64,000 bases of DNA, from assembly GCA_963773735.1 (NCBI GenBank), contig CAVZCK010000022.1, positions 186,001-250,000 of the forward strand. The letters are read 5' to 3'. The DNA is from CAVZCK01 sp963773735 (lineage in GTDB: Bacteria; Pseudomonadota; Alphaproteobacteria; Rhizobiales; Rhodomicrobiaceae). The notes under the pieces are model-generated. The model was not told where the DNA came from. It was given only the letters and a program-made list of their open reading frames with translations, and searched no databases. The position numbers and the translations under genes were made by a program. This document shows positions 47,978 to 55,596 of this stretch, one piece after another. The first letter of the stretch is position 1, and each line of letters opens with the position of its first letter.

Positions 47978-48005
47978 GGGGGTTGGGCAACCCATCCCAA
48001 CCCCC
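47978..48005 (-). terminator. Perfect 10-bp hairpin after the helicase gene
   Basis: GGGGGTTGGG-CAACCCAT-CCCAACCCCC forms a perfect 10-bp stem six bases after the helicase stop codon. There is only a weak T/A tract beyond it (ATTATAG on the minus strand). It may end transcription of the primase-helicase operon or be part of an origin. Confidence 0.55.
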
Positions 48006-48010
48006 GTCCC

Positions 48011-49858
48011 TCAAAACGGCAATTCCGCCTCCGTCGCCGCATCGGCTTCGTCAGCATCCTCGCGGATTTCGTCCGCCGTCTTCAATCGCAAATTCCTGAA
48101 TGAGACCCGTCCCTTGGGCGTATATTTGTTCTCGGCACCAATGCGCTTCTCGATCTCGGCGGCGAGCGTGCGGCGATCACCGGCAACGACGCGGGCATGG
48201 TCGGCCCAGCCCTTCCAGCTCTCGAACAACGCCGCGAGCGGCACCTTCGCACCAGGCTCCTTAACGCAGCACTGCTCCATCCACTGGGTGACCATATCCT
48301 CGCTGTCGAGATAGTCATTCGTGGCGGTGGTCACCGTCTCCGGTGCATCAAGGCCGTGCTGCTGCCATTCTAAGCAGCCCTCGATCATCCACTGCAGGAT
48401 GCCGGGCCATTCCGCCTTCAGCTCCTCGGCGAGATTGAGGTTCTTCTCCTCTTTCGGGATCTTGACATTGAACGGCACCAGATAGAGCCGGCGACGGATC
48501 GCTTCATCGACGGAGCGGAATTTCGGTTTGTAGTTGCCGACGATGATCAACTTGAATTTCGGCACGAACTCGAAATCGTCGCAGCGCAGGAACCGCGCCG
48601 TGATCACGTCGCCGCCGGTCATCTTCTTGAGCCGGGCCTCCGCCCAATATTGCCCTTTTTCCGTCTCTTGGGAGGTCACGAGCCGGGCATTATGCAAGCG
48701 GGCGAGCTCGGTAGTGTGGGCCGCATATTTGCGCTCGGCAAAGGTCTCGACGTCGGCGGCTTTATGCAACTCGCCCAGAATACCGGTGATCGTGCTGATC
48801 AGCACGCCTTTGCCGTTGCCCCCCTCGCCATAAATGAAAGTCAGCGAATGCTCGCGGATGGAGCCGGTCAACGCGTAGCCGAATTGCCTTTTCAGGAAAC
48901 CCTGCAGCGCCTTATCGCCCGCCGTGACTTTATCGAGGTAGCCCACGAATTTCGGGCAGGCACCATGCGGCGCCACCGAGGTGATTTTCGTGATGTAGCG
49001 CTCAGGATCGAAGCCGATATTCTCCCCGGTTTTGAGGTCAATGATGCCTCCGGGCGTGCCGAGCAGCCAATCGTCCTGATCCCAGGTCTCGGAGGCCGCG
49101 GCAAAGCGCCGATCCGAGCGGGCGATGGTTTGAACGGCTGCCCGCTTCTTAGCGCTGTTCAGCTCCGCGCTCAGGCGTTTGGCTGCGACTTTGTCGCCCG
49201 GTACGCGCTCGGCGGCTTCACGACATTCTTTGCGGATGAGATCATAGACGGCGAGTGTTTTCTCTCGCCGCCAATGGCAGCCGGTCCATTCCATCCAGCA
49301 GCCCCATTCCTCGACCCATTTCAATCGTCCTCGATGCTTTTCGGCAAATGCCAGCGCCAAGCCTTCCTCGGTGAATTCCGGCGCAAAGGCGACTTCTTCG
49401 GTGGATGGCGCCTGTTGGGAGGCTTCAGCTTTTAAGGCTTCCTTGGCGCGAGGGGCCGCCTTCCTCGCCTTGACGGTTTCGACCGCGTCCAGAATTTGCG
49501 CATTTGTCTCTTGGAGCGCGGCTTTCTCGAGTTCGACGATGTATGCAGTTGGGTCACTCTGGGCCAAGACGAAGCTCGAAATGCCCAGGTCAGGCGAAAT
49601 CAGCAGGCTGCCGATCAGCGCATGAGGAACCCCCGCTCTGACGAGGTCGCTCACCGCGATAGGCAGCCAGCCGGCGCGATCGGGAACCAACGGCGAATTC
49701 CGCGACACATATGCGTTGGACTCCCAATCCTCTCGGCTGTAAGGGCTGACGTCTTGATCATCCCAGGCATACAGCCACTTGTCGTCCCCAGGCTGGCGCG
49801 GCCGGCGAAGGTGATCCCCCGACTGAAAATTAAGTCCCAGCGGATCGAGTGAAATCAT
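48011..49858 (-). CDS. D5/P4-family phage-type primase-helicase
   Basis: 615 residues, intact. The middle part (WLLGTPGGIIDLKTGENIGF) is the D5_N-type domain. The SF3 helicase ATPase follows with Walker A YGEGGNGKGVL, RLVTSQETEKGQYWAEARLK KMTGGD, LIIVGNYKPKFRSVDEAIRR RLYLVPF (sensor and arginine finger) and FNVKIPKEEKN. A C-terminal winged-helix-like part follows with TQWMEQCCVKEPGAKVPLAA LFESW. It unwinds the element's origin for replication. It overlaps the primase gene upstream by 29 bases. It is one of the few unbroken genes in the island, unlike the respiratory cargo. Confidence 0.9.
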   Translation of the reverse strand: MISLDPLGLNFQSGDHLRRPRQPGDDKWLYAWDDQDVSPYSREDWESNAYVSRNSPLVPDRAGWLPIAVSDLVRAGVPHALIGSLLISPDLGISSFVLAQSDPTAYIVELEKAALQETNAQILDAVETVKARKAAPRAKEALKAEASQQAPSTEEVAFAPEFTEEGLALAFAEKHRGRLKWVEEWGCWMEWTGCHWRREKTLAVYDLIRKECREAAERVPGDKVAAKRLSAELNSAKKRAAVQTIARSDRRFAAASETWDQDDWLLGTPGGIIDLKTGENIGFDPERYITKITSVAPHGACPKFVGYLDKVTAGDKALQGFLKRQFGYALTGSIREHSLTFIYGEGGNGKGVLISTITGILGELHKAADVETFAERKYAAHTTELARLHNARLVTSQETEKGQYWAEARLKKMTGGDVITARFLRCDDFEFVPKFKLIIVGNYKPKFRSVDEAIRRRLYLVPFNVKIPKEEKNLNLAEELKAEWPGILQWMIEGCLEWQQHGLDAPETVTTATNDYLDSEDMVTQWMEQCCVKEPGAKVPLAALFESWKGWADHARVVAGDRRTLAAEIEKRIGAENKYTPKGRVSFRNLRLKTADEIREDADEADAATEAELPF

Positions 49859-51473
49859 GGCCAGTCATCAGGATCATCTTGGCGGTGTCGAGCTCGTCAT
49901 TCTCCAGCTCTTTGAACTCCGCAAAGAGCGTATCGCCTTCACACACATAGGGCGTGAACGCCGCGATCCTCGGGCGGGGACTGTCAACCCGTGCGACCGG
50001 GGTGGCGACGGCATCGATCGTCCCTGCAGAGGCACCATCAGCTCCACCGGTCAACGCCTGTTCCGCAGCCGCACTCTTGGCTTCTTCTTCCTTTTGCTTC
50101 GCACGCTTTATCACCGCCTTGGCGACCTGTTCGCGTGCGACCCTGTCGGCTTCCCTGTCACTGCGGCGATAACCGCTGCGGCCCTTATAAGCGCGGACGT
50201 TGTAGATGGCGTCGCTCAGTTCCTCGAATTGCCTGTCGGTCAGGATGCCCACCAACAGCTGCAACGGGAATTCGGGATAGGCATGCAGGATAGCGAGGAG
50301 GACGCGCCAATATCCGCCTGAGCGATCCGTCTCGCCGTCGCTCCGCTTCGGCAAGGTCCCCTTGCGGTCCCCGCAGTCCGAGTAATCGAACTCAAACATC
50401 AGGTGCAGGGTTTCGGTCGGGATGTTCGGATAATGATCCATCAGCCAGTGAATTTTCTCACCGGCGTCCGTGCCCGGCACGCGCTCGGTAGGCGGAATGG
50501 ATTCCCTGATCTTGCGGATATCGCTGTGCGACGGCGTCGCCGTAGAACCCGCCGGACGCTCGGCCTGCGGGAATTGGCCCGTCCTATAGAGGCGGGTCTG
50601 GGCATGCTCGACAATCCGGGCGAGCCGCTCGACCTGGCCGCGGGCGCGCTTGCCGTCATGCGGGATGTTCACCATGCCCGGCAGGCGCGCAATGCGGCAG
50701 ATATCGACGCAAGCGTCGACCTTGGCCACATCACTTAAGAGACCGGTGAGCGCGACTTGCAGGCCACGATTGTAGTTCGCGATCTCTTCGGCTTGGTCGA
50801 TGCGCGCATTCAGCGTTTGGCCATCGAGAACGATCGGCGTTTCGAGCTTCCAAAACCCCCAATAGCCACCGCCGCTATCAATAATTACCGTGGGCAGGCC
50901 AGGGATGCCGGCGCCGCGGAGCTTGGCTTCGTTCTGAAGCACTGCCAGAATGCGTTCGCGGTTCTTATCGAACAGAATGCCACCATCGCCCTCTTGACCG
51001 ACCGGATCGATATCCGCATAGAGCCAATTCACCGCTGAAACATCTTCTCGGCGCGCCTTGAAGGGCGCTCCCACCGCCAAATAGCCGGCACGCCTTTGCG
51101 CTTTGACCTTGTCACGCGGATCGTCGAACGGCCCTTGAAAGACCTCGACGTGGTTGGGATGAAAATAGGCATTTCCCTCCCGCATTGCGTCTTGGAGAAA
51201 TGCCTTGAGCGCCTTTTGGTCCTCTAAGGCAATCTGCTTGCTGACCGGGCTGGTTCGATTCCCAATCGGAATGTAACAGGGCGTTACGACCCCATTATGA
51301 GCGAAAATCTCAAGCGCGCGGATTGCCTCGGCGACGTCGCTTTGAGCAGGCATTTGCTCCGTCGGCTGATTATCAGAGAATTCCGCTTTACTATCTCTGT
51401 GTGCGCCACTATAAGTATTCGTATCAAAGGCTTGGGAGCCATTAACGAAAGGGGCATTATCGGATTCGGACAT
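49830..51473 (-). CDS. Archaeo-eukaryotic-type (AEP) primase of the mobile element
   Basis: About 547 residues. The AEP core shows the DxD motif in VNWLYADIDPVGQEGDG, TVIIDSGGGYWGFWKLE (SGGGxHxxW-type motif with Tyr), and VDICRIARLPGMVNIPHDGK. A linker and a C-terminal helical, charged part (DREADRVAREQVAKAVIKRA KQKEEEAKS) follow. AEP plus D5 helicase is the replication pair of many integrated plasmids and satellites. Start ATG 51473 (MSESDNAPFVNG) is preceded by AGGGAG on the minus strand; the open frame extends 40 codons further. Confidence 0.82.
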   Translation of the reverse strand: MSESDNAPFVNGSQAFDTNTYSGAHRDSKAEFSDNQPTEQMPAQSDVAEAIRALEIFAHNGVVTPCYIPIGNRTSPVSKQIALEDQKALKAFLQDAMREGNAYFHPNHVEVFQGPFDDPRDKVKAQRRAGYLAVGAPFKARREDVSAVNWLYADIDPVGQEGDGGILFDKNRERILAVLQNEAKLRGAGIPGLPTVIIDSGGGYWGFWKLETPIVLDGQTLNARIDQAEEIANYNRGLQVALTGLLSDVAKVDACVDICRIARLPGMVNIPHDGKRARGQVERLARIVEHAQTRLYRTGQFPQAERPAGSTATPSHSDIRKIRESIPPTERVPGTDAGEKIHWLMDHYPNIPTETLHLMFEFDYSDCGDRKGTLPKRSDGETDRSGGYWRVLLAILHAYPEFPLQLLVGILTDRQFEELSDAIYNVRAYKGRSGYRRSDREADRVAREQVAKAVIKRAKQKEEEAKSAAAEQALTGGADGASAGTIDAVATPVARVDSPRPRIAAFTPYVCEGDTLFAEFKELENDELDTAKMILMTGHDFTRSAGT

Positions 51474-51992
51474 GAGAAACTCCCTACAAAAATGTCCGAG
51501 TTCTATCTGAGGAGAACCTGCGCGAGACTGCTTACAAATTCTTCCATAGCGAGTTTTGAACCCGTCGGCTTCCCCAGCACTGGCGGGTTTCATTTTTGCG
51601 GGTCTTGCTATCCGCGGTGCGTGTTCTCAAAAAACACACGCGGAAGGCTTCAAGCCCGCATTTCAATCCCTACGTCTCAGGCATCACGCCTCCTCCAATA
51701 TTCTCGGCCCCAGCCCCCTGTCAGGCCGAACCCGCCCGTCAAAAAGGTCCGGATCATCGCCGCCGCTCCGGCCCCAAAGCCTGAGCAGGGCGCGTCGAAG
51801 GACCGCCAAATTGCCGGATTATCCCAATCGTCGGCCGGGTCAGCACAGGTGGCCGGCGTCAGCGGCGCCGAACCTATGGTCCTAAGCGGAAGGATGTCCA
51901 TCATCGCCCTCCCACGCATGGCGCTATGGCTGAATGGGGGAGGGTCATGCGGTGAGGGCTGAAACGCCCCAAACACCTTCAGGCCCAAGCCT
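51474..51992. other. Region between primase and integrase, no supported gene
   Basis: About 520 bases where regulators such as an excisionase gene would be expected. The plus-strand frame 51297-51962 and the minus-strand frame 51677-52009 have no recognisable motifs. Missing integrase N-terminal coding sequence may lie in the last part, in a broken frame. Confidence 0.4.
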
Positions 51993-52887
51993 GTGCCGGT
52001 TCGCAACATGCGTTATTATTGGAATGTGTTGGGCAAGGTTTTCGGCCCACTTCGGCCCACCGATATAACACGCGCTTTGTGCCGTGATTACGTTGCTCAG
52101 CGCACCGAAGCAGGCCGGAAGCCCCATACGATTCATGGCGAATTGCGGGTTTTGCGCAGCGTCGCCAATTGGGGCCATGAAAGCGAAGCTTATCGGACAT
52201 GCGCCGCATATTTGGTTGCCGCCTATGCCGGCTCCACGCGACCGGCACTTAACCCGGGAAGAGTTGAACAGCCTCTTAGCTCACGCGCAAATGCCGCATA
52301 TCAAGCTCTTCATCATCCTAGCTATTAGCACGGCGGCACGGATGACAGCGATCTTGCAGCTTACCTGGGATCGCGTGGACTTCGAACGTGGGCTGATTCA
52401 GCTTCACGACCCTTCTAAGCCGCGCACTAATAACGGCCGCGCCCTCGTCCCGATGAATGCGTCGGCTCGTGCAGCGCTTTTAGAGGCGCGGGAAGCCGCC
52501 CTAAGCAGTCATGTCATAGAATGGAACGGTAAGCCCGTTAAGAACGTTCGGCGCGGCCTCAGCAATGCGCTCACCTTGAGCGGGCTAAAAACACTTCAAG
52601 ACGGCGCGCATTTATTACGTCACTCCGCCGCCGTGCTCATGGCGGAAGACAGCATCCCGATGAGCGAAATTGCCCAATATCTTGGTCACCGTTCAGCGGC
52701 GACAACAGAGCGGGTCTACGCTCGGTTCAGCCCAGATTACCTGCGTAAGGCTGCGGCGTCGCTCAACTTCGCACCATTCATCTGCGAGCTGGCGGCTAGC
52801 GGTTCCACGAACTTAGCGACGCTGAAAACAGCTGAAAACAAAGCGTCGCAAAGAAACGCACCGCTTAGCAAAGTTGTTGCTAGCTAA
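51993..52887 (+). CDS. Tyrosine recombinase (integrase), frame break near 52185, N-terminus incomplete
   Basis: The core-binding domain reads MRYYWNVLGKVFGPLRPTDI, CRDYVAQRTEAGRKPHTIHG and ELRVLRSVANWG. After the break: KLIGHAPHIWLPPMPAPRDR HLTREEL, then the catalytic domain with Arg in ISTAARMTAILQLTWDRVDF, His/Arg in GAHLLRHSAAVLMAEDSIPM, LGHRSAATTERVYARFSPDY (His and nucleophile Tyr). It ends 24 bases before attR. The N-terminal arm-binding domain is not visible; a stop at 51960 precedes this frame. It should catalyse integration into tRNA-Gly and excision, if intact. Confidence 0.85.
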
Positions 52888-52911
52888 GGAAAGATGCGTC
52901 GGACCGCACTA

Positions 52912-52957
52912 TTCCCAAGCTGGATGTCGCCAGTTCGATCCTGGTCGCCCGCTCCAC
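52912..52957 (+). repeat. Attachment site, right end of island
   Basis: A 46-base copy of the tRNA-Gly 3' half (TTCCCAAGCTGGATGTCGCC ... CGCCCGCTCCAC) with one change (A instead of G after GTCGCC) relative to 32461-32506. It lacks the 5' half of the tRNA, so it is not a gene. It marks the chromosomal junction; the next chromosomal gene ends 38 bases further. Confidence 0.85.
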
Positions 52958-52994
52958 CGCTCAAGAGATCCGCGATTGATTGAAGCGCCTGCGA

Positions 52995-54456
52995 TCAGCG
53001 CGGCGTGTGGCCGCCGATCGAAGACGTCGTATCGCCGCTTTGAGACATCGCATCCGGCGCCCAGGCTTTGAGGCGGGCGGTGAGCGCGTCGGCCCGCTTG
53101 CCGGCGTCATCGAGCCTGGATCGGGTGAGCTTGCCGGAATTGAGAGCCGATCTTACCCCTTCAATGGCAAGCATCGTCGCATCGGCGTCCTGGTCATTGC
53201 CGTTCGGCATGATGATCATGTCGGCGCCGGCCTCCAGGGCGTCCGCAAGGCCGGCTTCGTTCGGCCGGCGCCTCTGAGCGATCGAGAATGACGGCGTCCG
53301 CAAAACCGGCCTCGCGCAGCGAGCCGATGAACCGGGCGGTCGTCTCGCGATCGAGGGCTGCCGATCCAGCCGAGCTGATAACCAACGCGTCCGGACCTTT
53401 TCGCTTGAGCATTTCGCGCAGCATTTCGACGCTCGCCTGATGTTCGGCCGATAGTGTGTATCGCATAGCCGTCAGGACGTGGCTCTCCTCATGAGCGAGG
53501 GTGAACGCGGTCGCAAGCGCGGCTGCGGGGAGCGGCGCGGAGCCGAAGCAATTGCGCATCTCGACCGCTGCGTCTTGCGGGCAGGCGTCGGCGCTGGCCC
53601 CCAGATTTATGGTGATGCCGAGTGTGGAGAGTTCGGCAGCCATATCCTGGTAAAGGTCAAACGCGCCAAGCGCATCGCCGATCGAGCCCACTTCGCGCGC
53701 GGTCGGAATCGACTTAAGCCCGCTGGCCTGTGCGAAGGCGCGCTCCGCCCCGGCTGAGCTATCGATCATCACGATTGCCGGAGTGTTGCCCGGTTCACTG
53801 AGAGACGCGGTCAATTCGTGCAGTTGAGGCGTGTTTTCAACATTCTCGCCCCGAATGAAAACGCCAGCCACCGCACCGGATTTGAGCGCCTGCTTCACCG
53901 ATTGCGGCCCGGCGTCGGACGGCAACCCACCCTCGAACGCGACAATCAGAAGCCGCCTGACTGTGTCCCGCAGGTCCGCGTCCTTAGCCCCCGTTATCTG
54001 CGTCCCCGAAATCACCAGGCTCTCCAGGATATTCTGGACAGACCCCGCGGCATCCTGGACGGCTAGAATGCGCCGCGTCGGCACGGGAACTCGCTTAACG
54101 ACCTTCTGATCGGTTTCGGCGTTGGCCCTAGCCTTACCCGCCCGGTGATTCGGGCTCGCCCCCGCGTCTGAGTCGGGCGGCGCGCTGACGTTTTGGGGCT
54201 CTGGCGCTATACGCGTGCCCGTGCACTCCGGATAGCCATCTTTCCTGCCGTAGCTGGCACAGTCCTCCGGGCTGAGGAAGGGAAAGTGCTGCAGCAAGGT
54301 CGTGGTTGAGCGCCAGACATTTGGCTTTGCCGCGTGATCCTGAATTTGAATGAGCGAAGTCCCGCCCGCGCCCGGAAGGTGGGCAGGCGGATAGGATTGA
54401 GCTTGCGCAGAAGAACATACCAAACCGGCAGCAAATATAACATGGCGCAATATCAT
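52995..54456 (-). CDS. Secreted protein with degenerate glycoside-hydrolase-3-like domain, frame break near 53270
   Basis: Signal peptide MILRHVIFAAGLVCSSAQAQ, then a linker of about 110 residues. A domain like the GH3 N-terminal barrel of beta-N-acetylhexosaminidases follows: ILESLVISGTQITG, LLIVAFEGGLPSD, GVFIRGENVENTPQLHEL, PAIVMIDSSAGAERAFAQAS, TAREVGSIGDALGAFDLYQD with MAAELSTLGITINLGASADA, and FADAVILD. After the break, NEAGLADALEAGADMIIMPN with SRLDDAGKRADALTARL ends it. The usual DxEGGxVxR is DSSAGAERA and the KHFPGHG motif is absent, so catalysis looks lost. Joined about 487 residues. It is the first chromosomal gene beyond the island. Confidence 0.72.
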
Positions 54457-54622
54457 GGCATCCACCAAGCACTCGTCCGCGGAACCGCAGTCCAGATCGA
54501 TAAGTATACTAAACATGGCTTCAGCGAGAAAGGGAACGTTCAATTTCACTTGATCGAAGTAACCTGTTGAAACTTTCGCTTGCCGCGTGCGATCCGAACG
54601 CCGCAACGACACCACACGCGCG

Positions 54623-55564
54623 TCAGGCCGCCGAATGCGTGCGGCCATAGATATGGCGCGCGGTGATCAGATCGAGATGGGCGCCGCCGCCATTCTTGAA
54701 GATCGTTATGTCATTCGCGCCGCGGGGACGGCATCGCCCCTGGCAGAGGTCGAAGAGATCGCCTTCAATGTCGGCCGCGCCGATAACGCCATTTCGGATC
54801 GGCAGCATGAGTTCGCCGATATGCTCGATTGTCGTTGCGCGGGAGTCGACGAAGATGCGGCCGCGCCGCAGCGCCTCGTCGTCGGCTTCGCGCATGTCCG
54901 GCCGATAGGCGCCGACAAGGTCGAGATGCACGCCGGGCTTCAGCCACCCGCCGTGGACCAAAGGCTCCGTGGCAAGGGTTGCGGTCGAAATGATGTCTGC
55001 GCCTCCAACGGCGGCTTTCGCATCCTCCGCGACAGAGATTTGGCGGCCGATATGAGCGAGCCTTGCGGCAAGCTGCTCAGCATTGCCCTTGGTTCGGTTC
55101 CACAGCACGACGCGCTCCAGGGACGGACGCGCCGCGACATGCGCTTCGATCAGCGGCTTGGCCATGGCGCCGGCGCCGATCATCGCCATGACCTTCACAT
55201 CCGCCCGTGCAAGAATTGAGGCGCCAAGCGCGGAGTCGGCGGCGGTCTTCCACGGCGTGATCGCGGCGCCATCGATCGCGGCGAGCACGCGCCCGTCGTC
55301 TTCGTCAAAGAGCAGGAACTCGCCCTGGAGAGTTGGCTTTGGTGGCTCGCGCGACGGATTATCCGGAAACACCGTGAGCGCCTTGAGCCCGATGCCGAGC
55401 CCCGCAAAGATCGAGGCGCGCACGAGCAGCGACCGCTTTCCCTGCCCCAGCAGCATATCGCCGATCTCGGGGCGCGCCGGCCGACTATGCGCCTCGCGCA
55501 TCGCGGCGATCAGCGAGGGCCAGTCGAGCGCGGCCTGCACGCGTTCCGCTGAAATCCGAAGCAT
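54623..55564 (-). CDS. Ornithine cyclodeaminase / mu-crystallin family protein
   Basis: 313 residues, intact. LGIGLKALTVFPDNPSREPP, LLFDEDDGRVLAAIDGAAIT with PWKTAADSALGASILAR, the NAD-binding MAMIGAGAMAKPLIEAH, RVVLWNRTKGNAEQLAARLA, GADIISTATLATEPLVHGGW, and VGAYRPDMREADDEALRRG are all typical. Family members are NAD(P)-dependent dehydrogenases or deaminases acting on amino or imino acids (ornithine, alanine, ketimines); the substrate is not set by sequence. It probably forms an operon with the ATPase/exonuclease genes upstream (32-base gap). Confidence 0.88.
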   Translation of the reverse strand: MLRISAERVQAALDWPSLIAAMREAHSRPARPEIGDMLLGQGKRSLLVRASIFAGLGIGLKALTVFPDNPSREPPKPTLQGEFLLFDEDDGRVLAAIDGAAITPWKTAADSALGASILARADVKVMAMIGAGAMAKPLIEAHVAARPSLERVVLWNRTKGNAEQLAARLAHIGRQISVAEDAKAAVGGADIISTATLATEPLVHGGWLKPGVHLDLVGAYRPDMREADDEALRRGRIFVDSRATTIEHIGELMLPIRNGVIGAADIEGDLFDLCQGRCRPRGANDITIFKNGGGAHLDLITARHIYGRTHSAA

Positions 55565-55596
55565 GCGGCCTCCGCCAATGTGTGCATTGTGCCGCG

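Larger units (their letters stand above)
47271..48010. other. Intergenic region with terminator, repeats and hairpin, no supported gene
   Basis: About 740 bases between ctaG and the helicase gene, which converge. Small frames (for example 47281-47523) have no recognised features. From 47760 on it holds a terminator-like hairpin, a pair of 28-base repeats and a 10-bp perfect hairpin, listed separately. Confidence 0.5.
32461..52957. mobile_element. Genomic island integrated in tRNA-Gly (about 20.5 kb)
   Basis: The region is flanked by the direct repeat of the tRNA-Gly 3' end. At its right end, 24 bases before attR, a tyrosine recombinase gene ends. An AEP-type primase and D5/P4-type helicase lie next to it, a known replication core of integrated satellites and plasmid-like elements. 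Cargo, left to right: ECF sigma/anti-sigma/subtilase, two nuclease-like genes and a membrane protein, and a broken PQQ dehydrogenase-cytochrome oxidase module. No conjugation, capsid or terminase genes were seen. The island may therefore be a satellite, or a remnant of something larger. Confidence 0.8.

Noticed and set aside
32461..52957. Complete prophage
   Set aside because: Primase, helicase and integrase are present, but no capsid, portal, terminase, tail or lysis genes were recognised.
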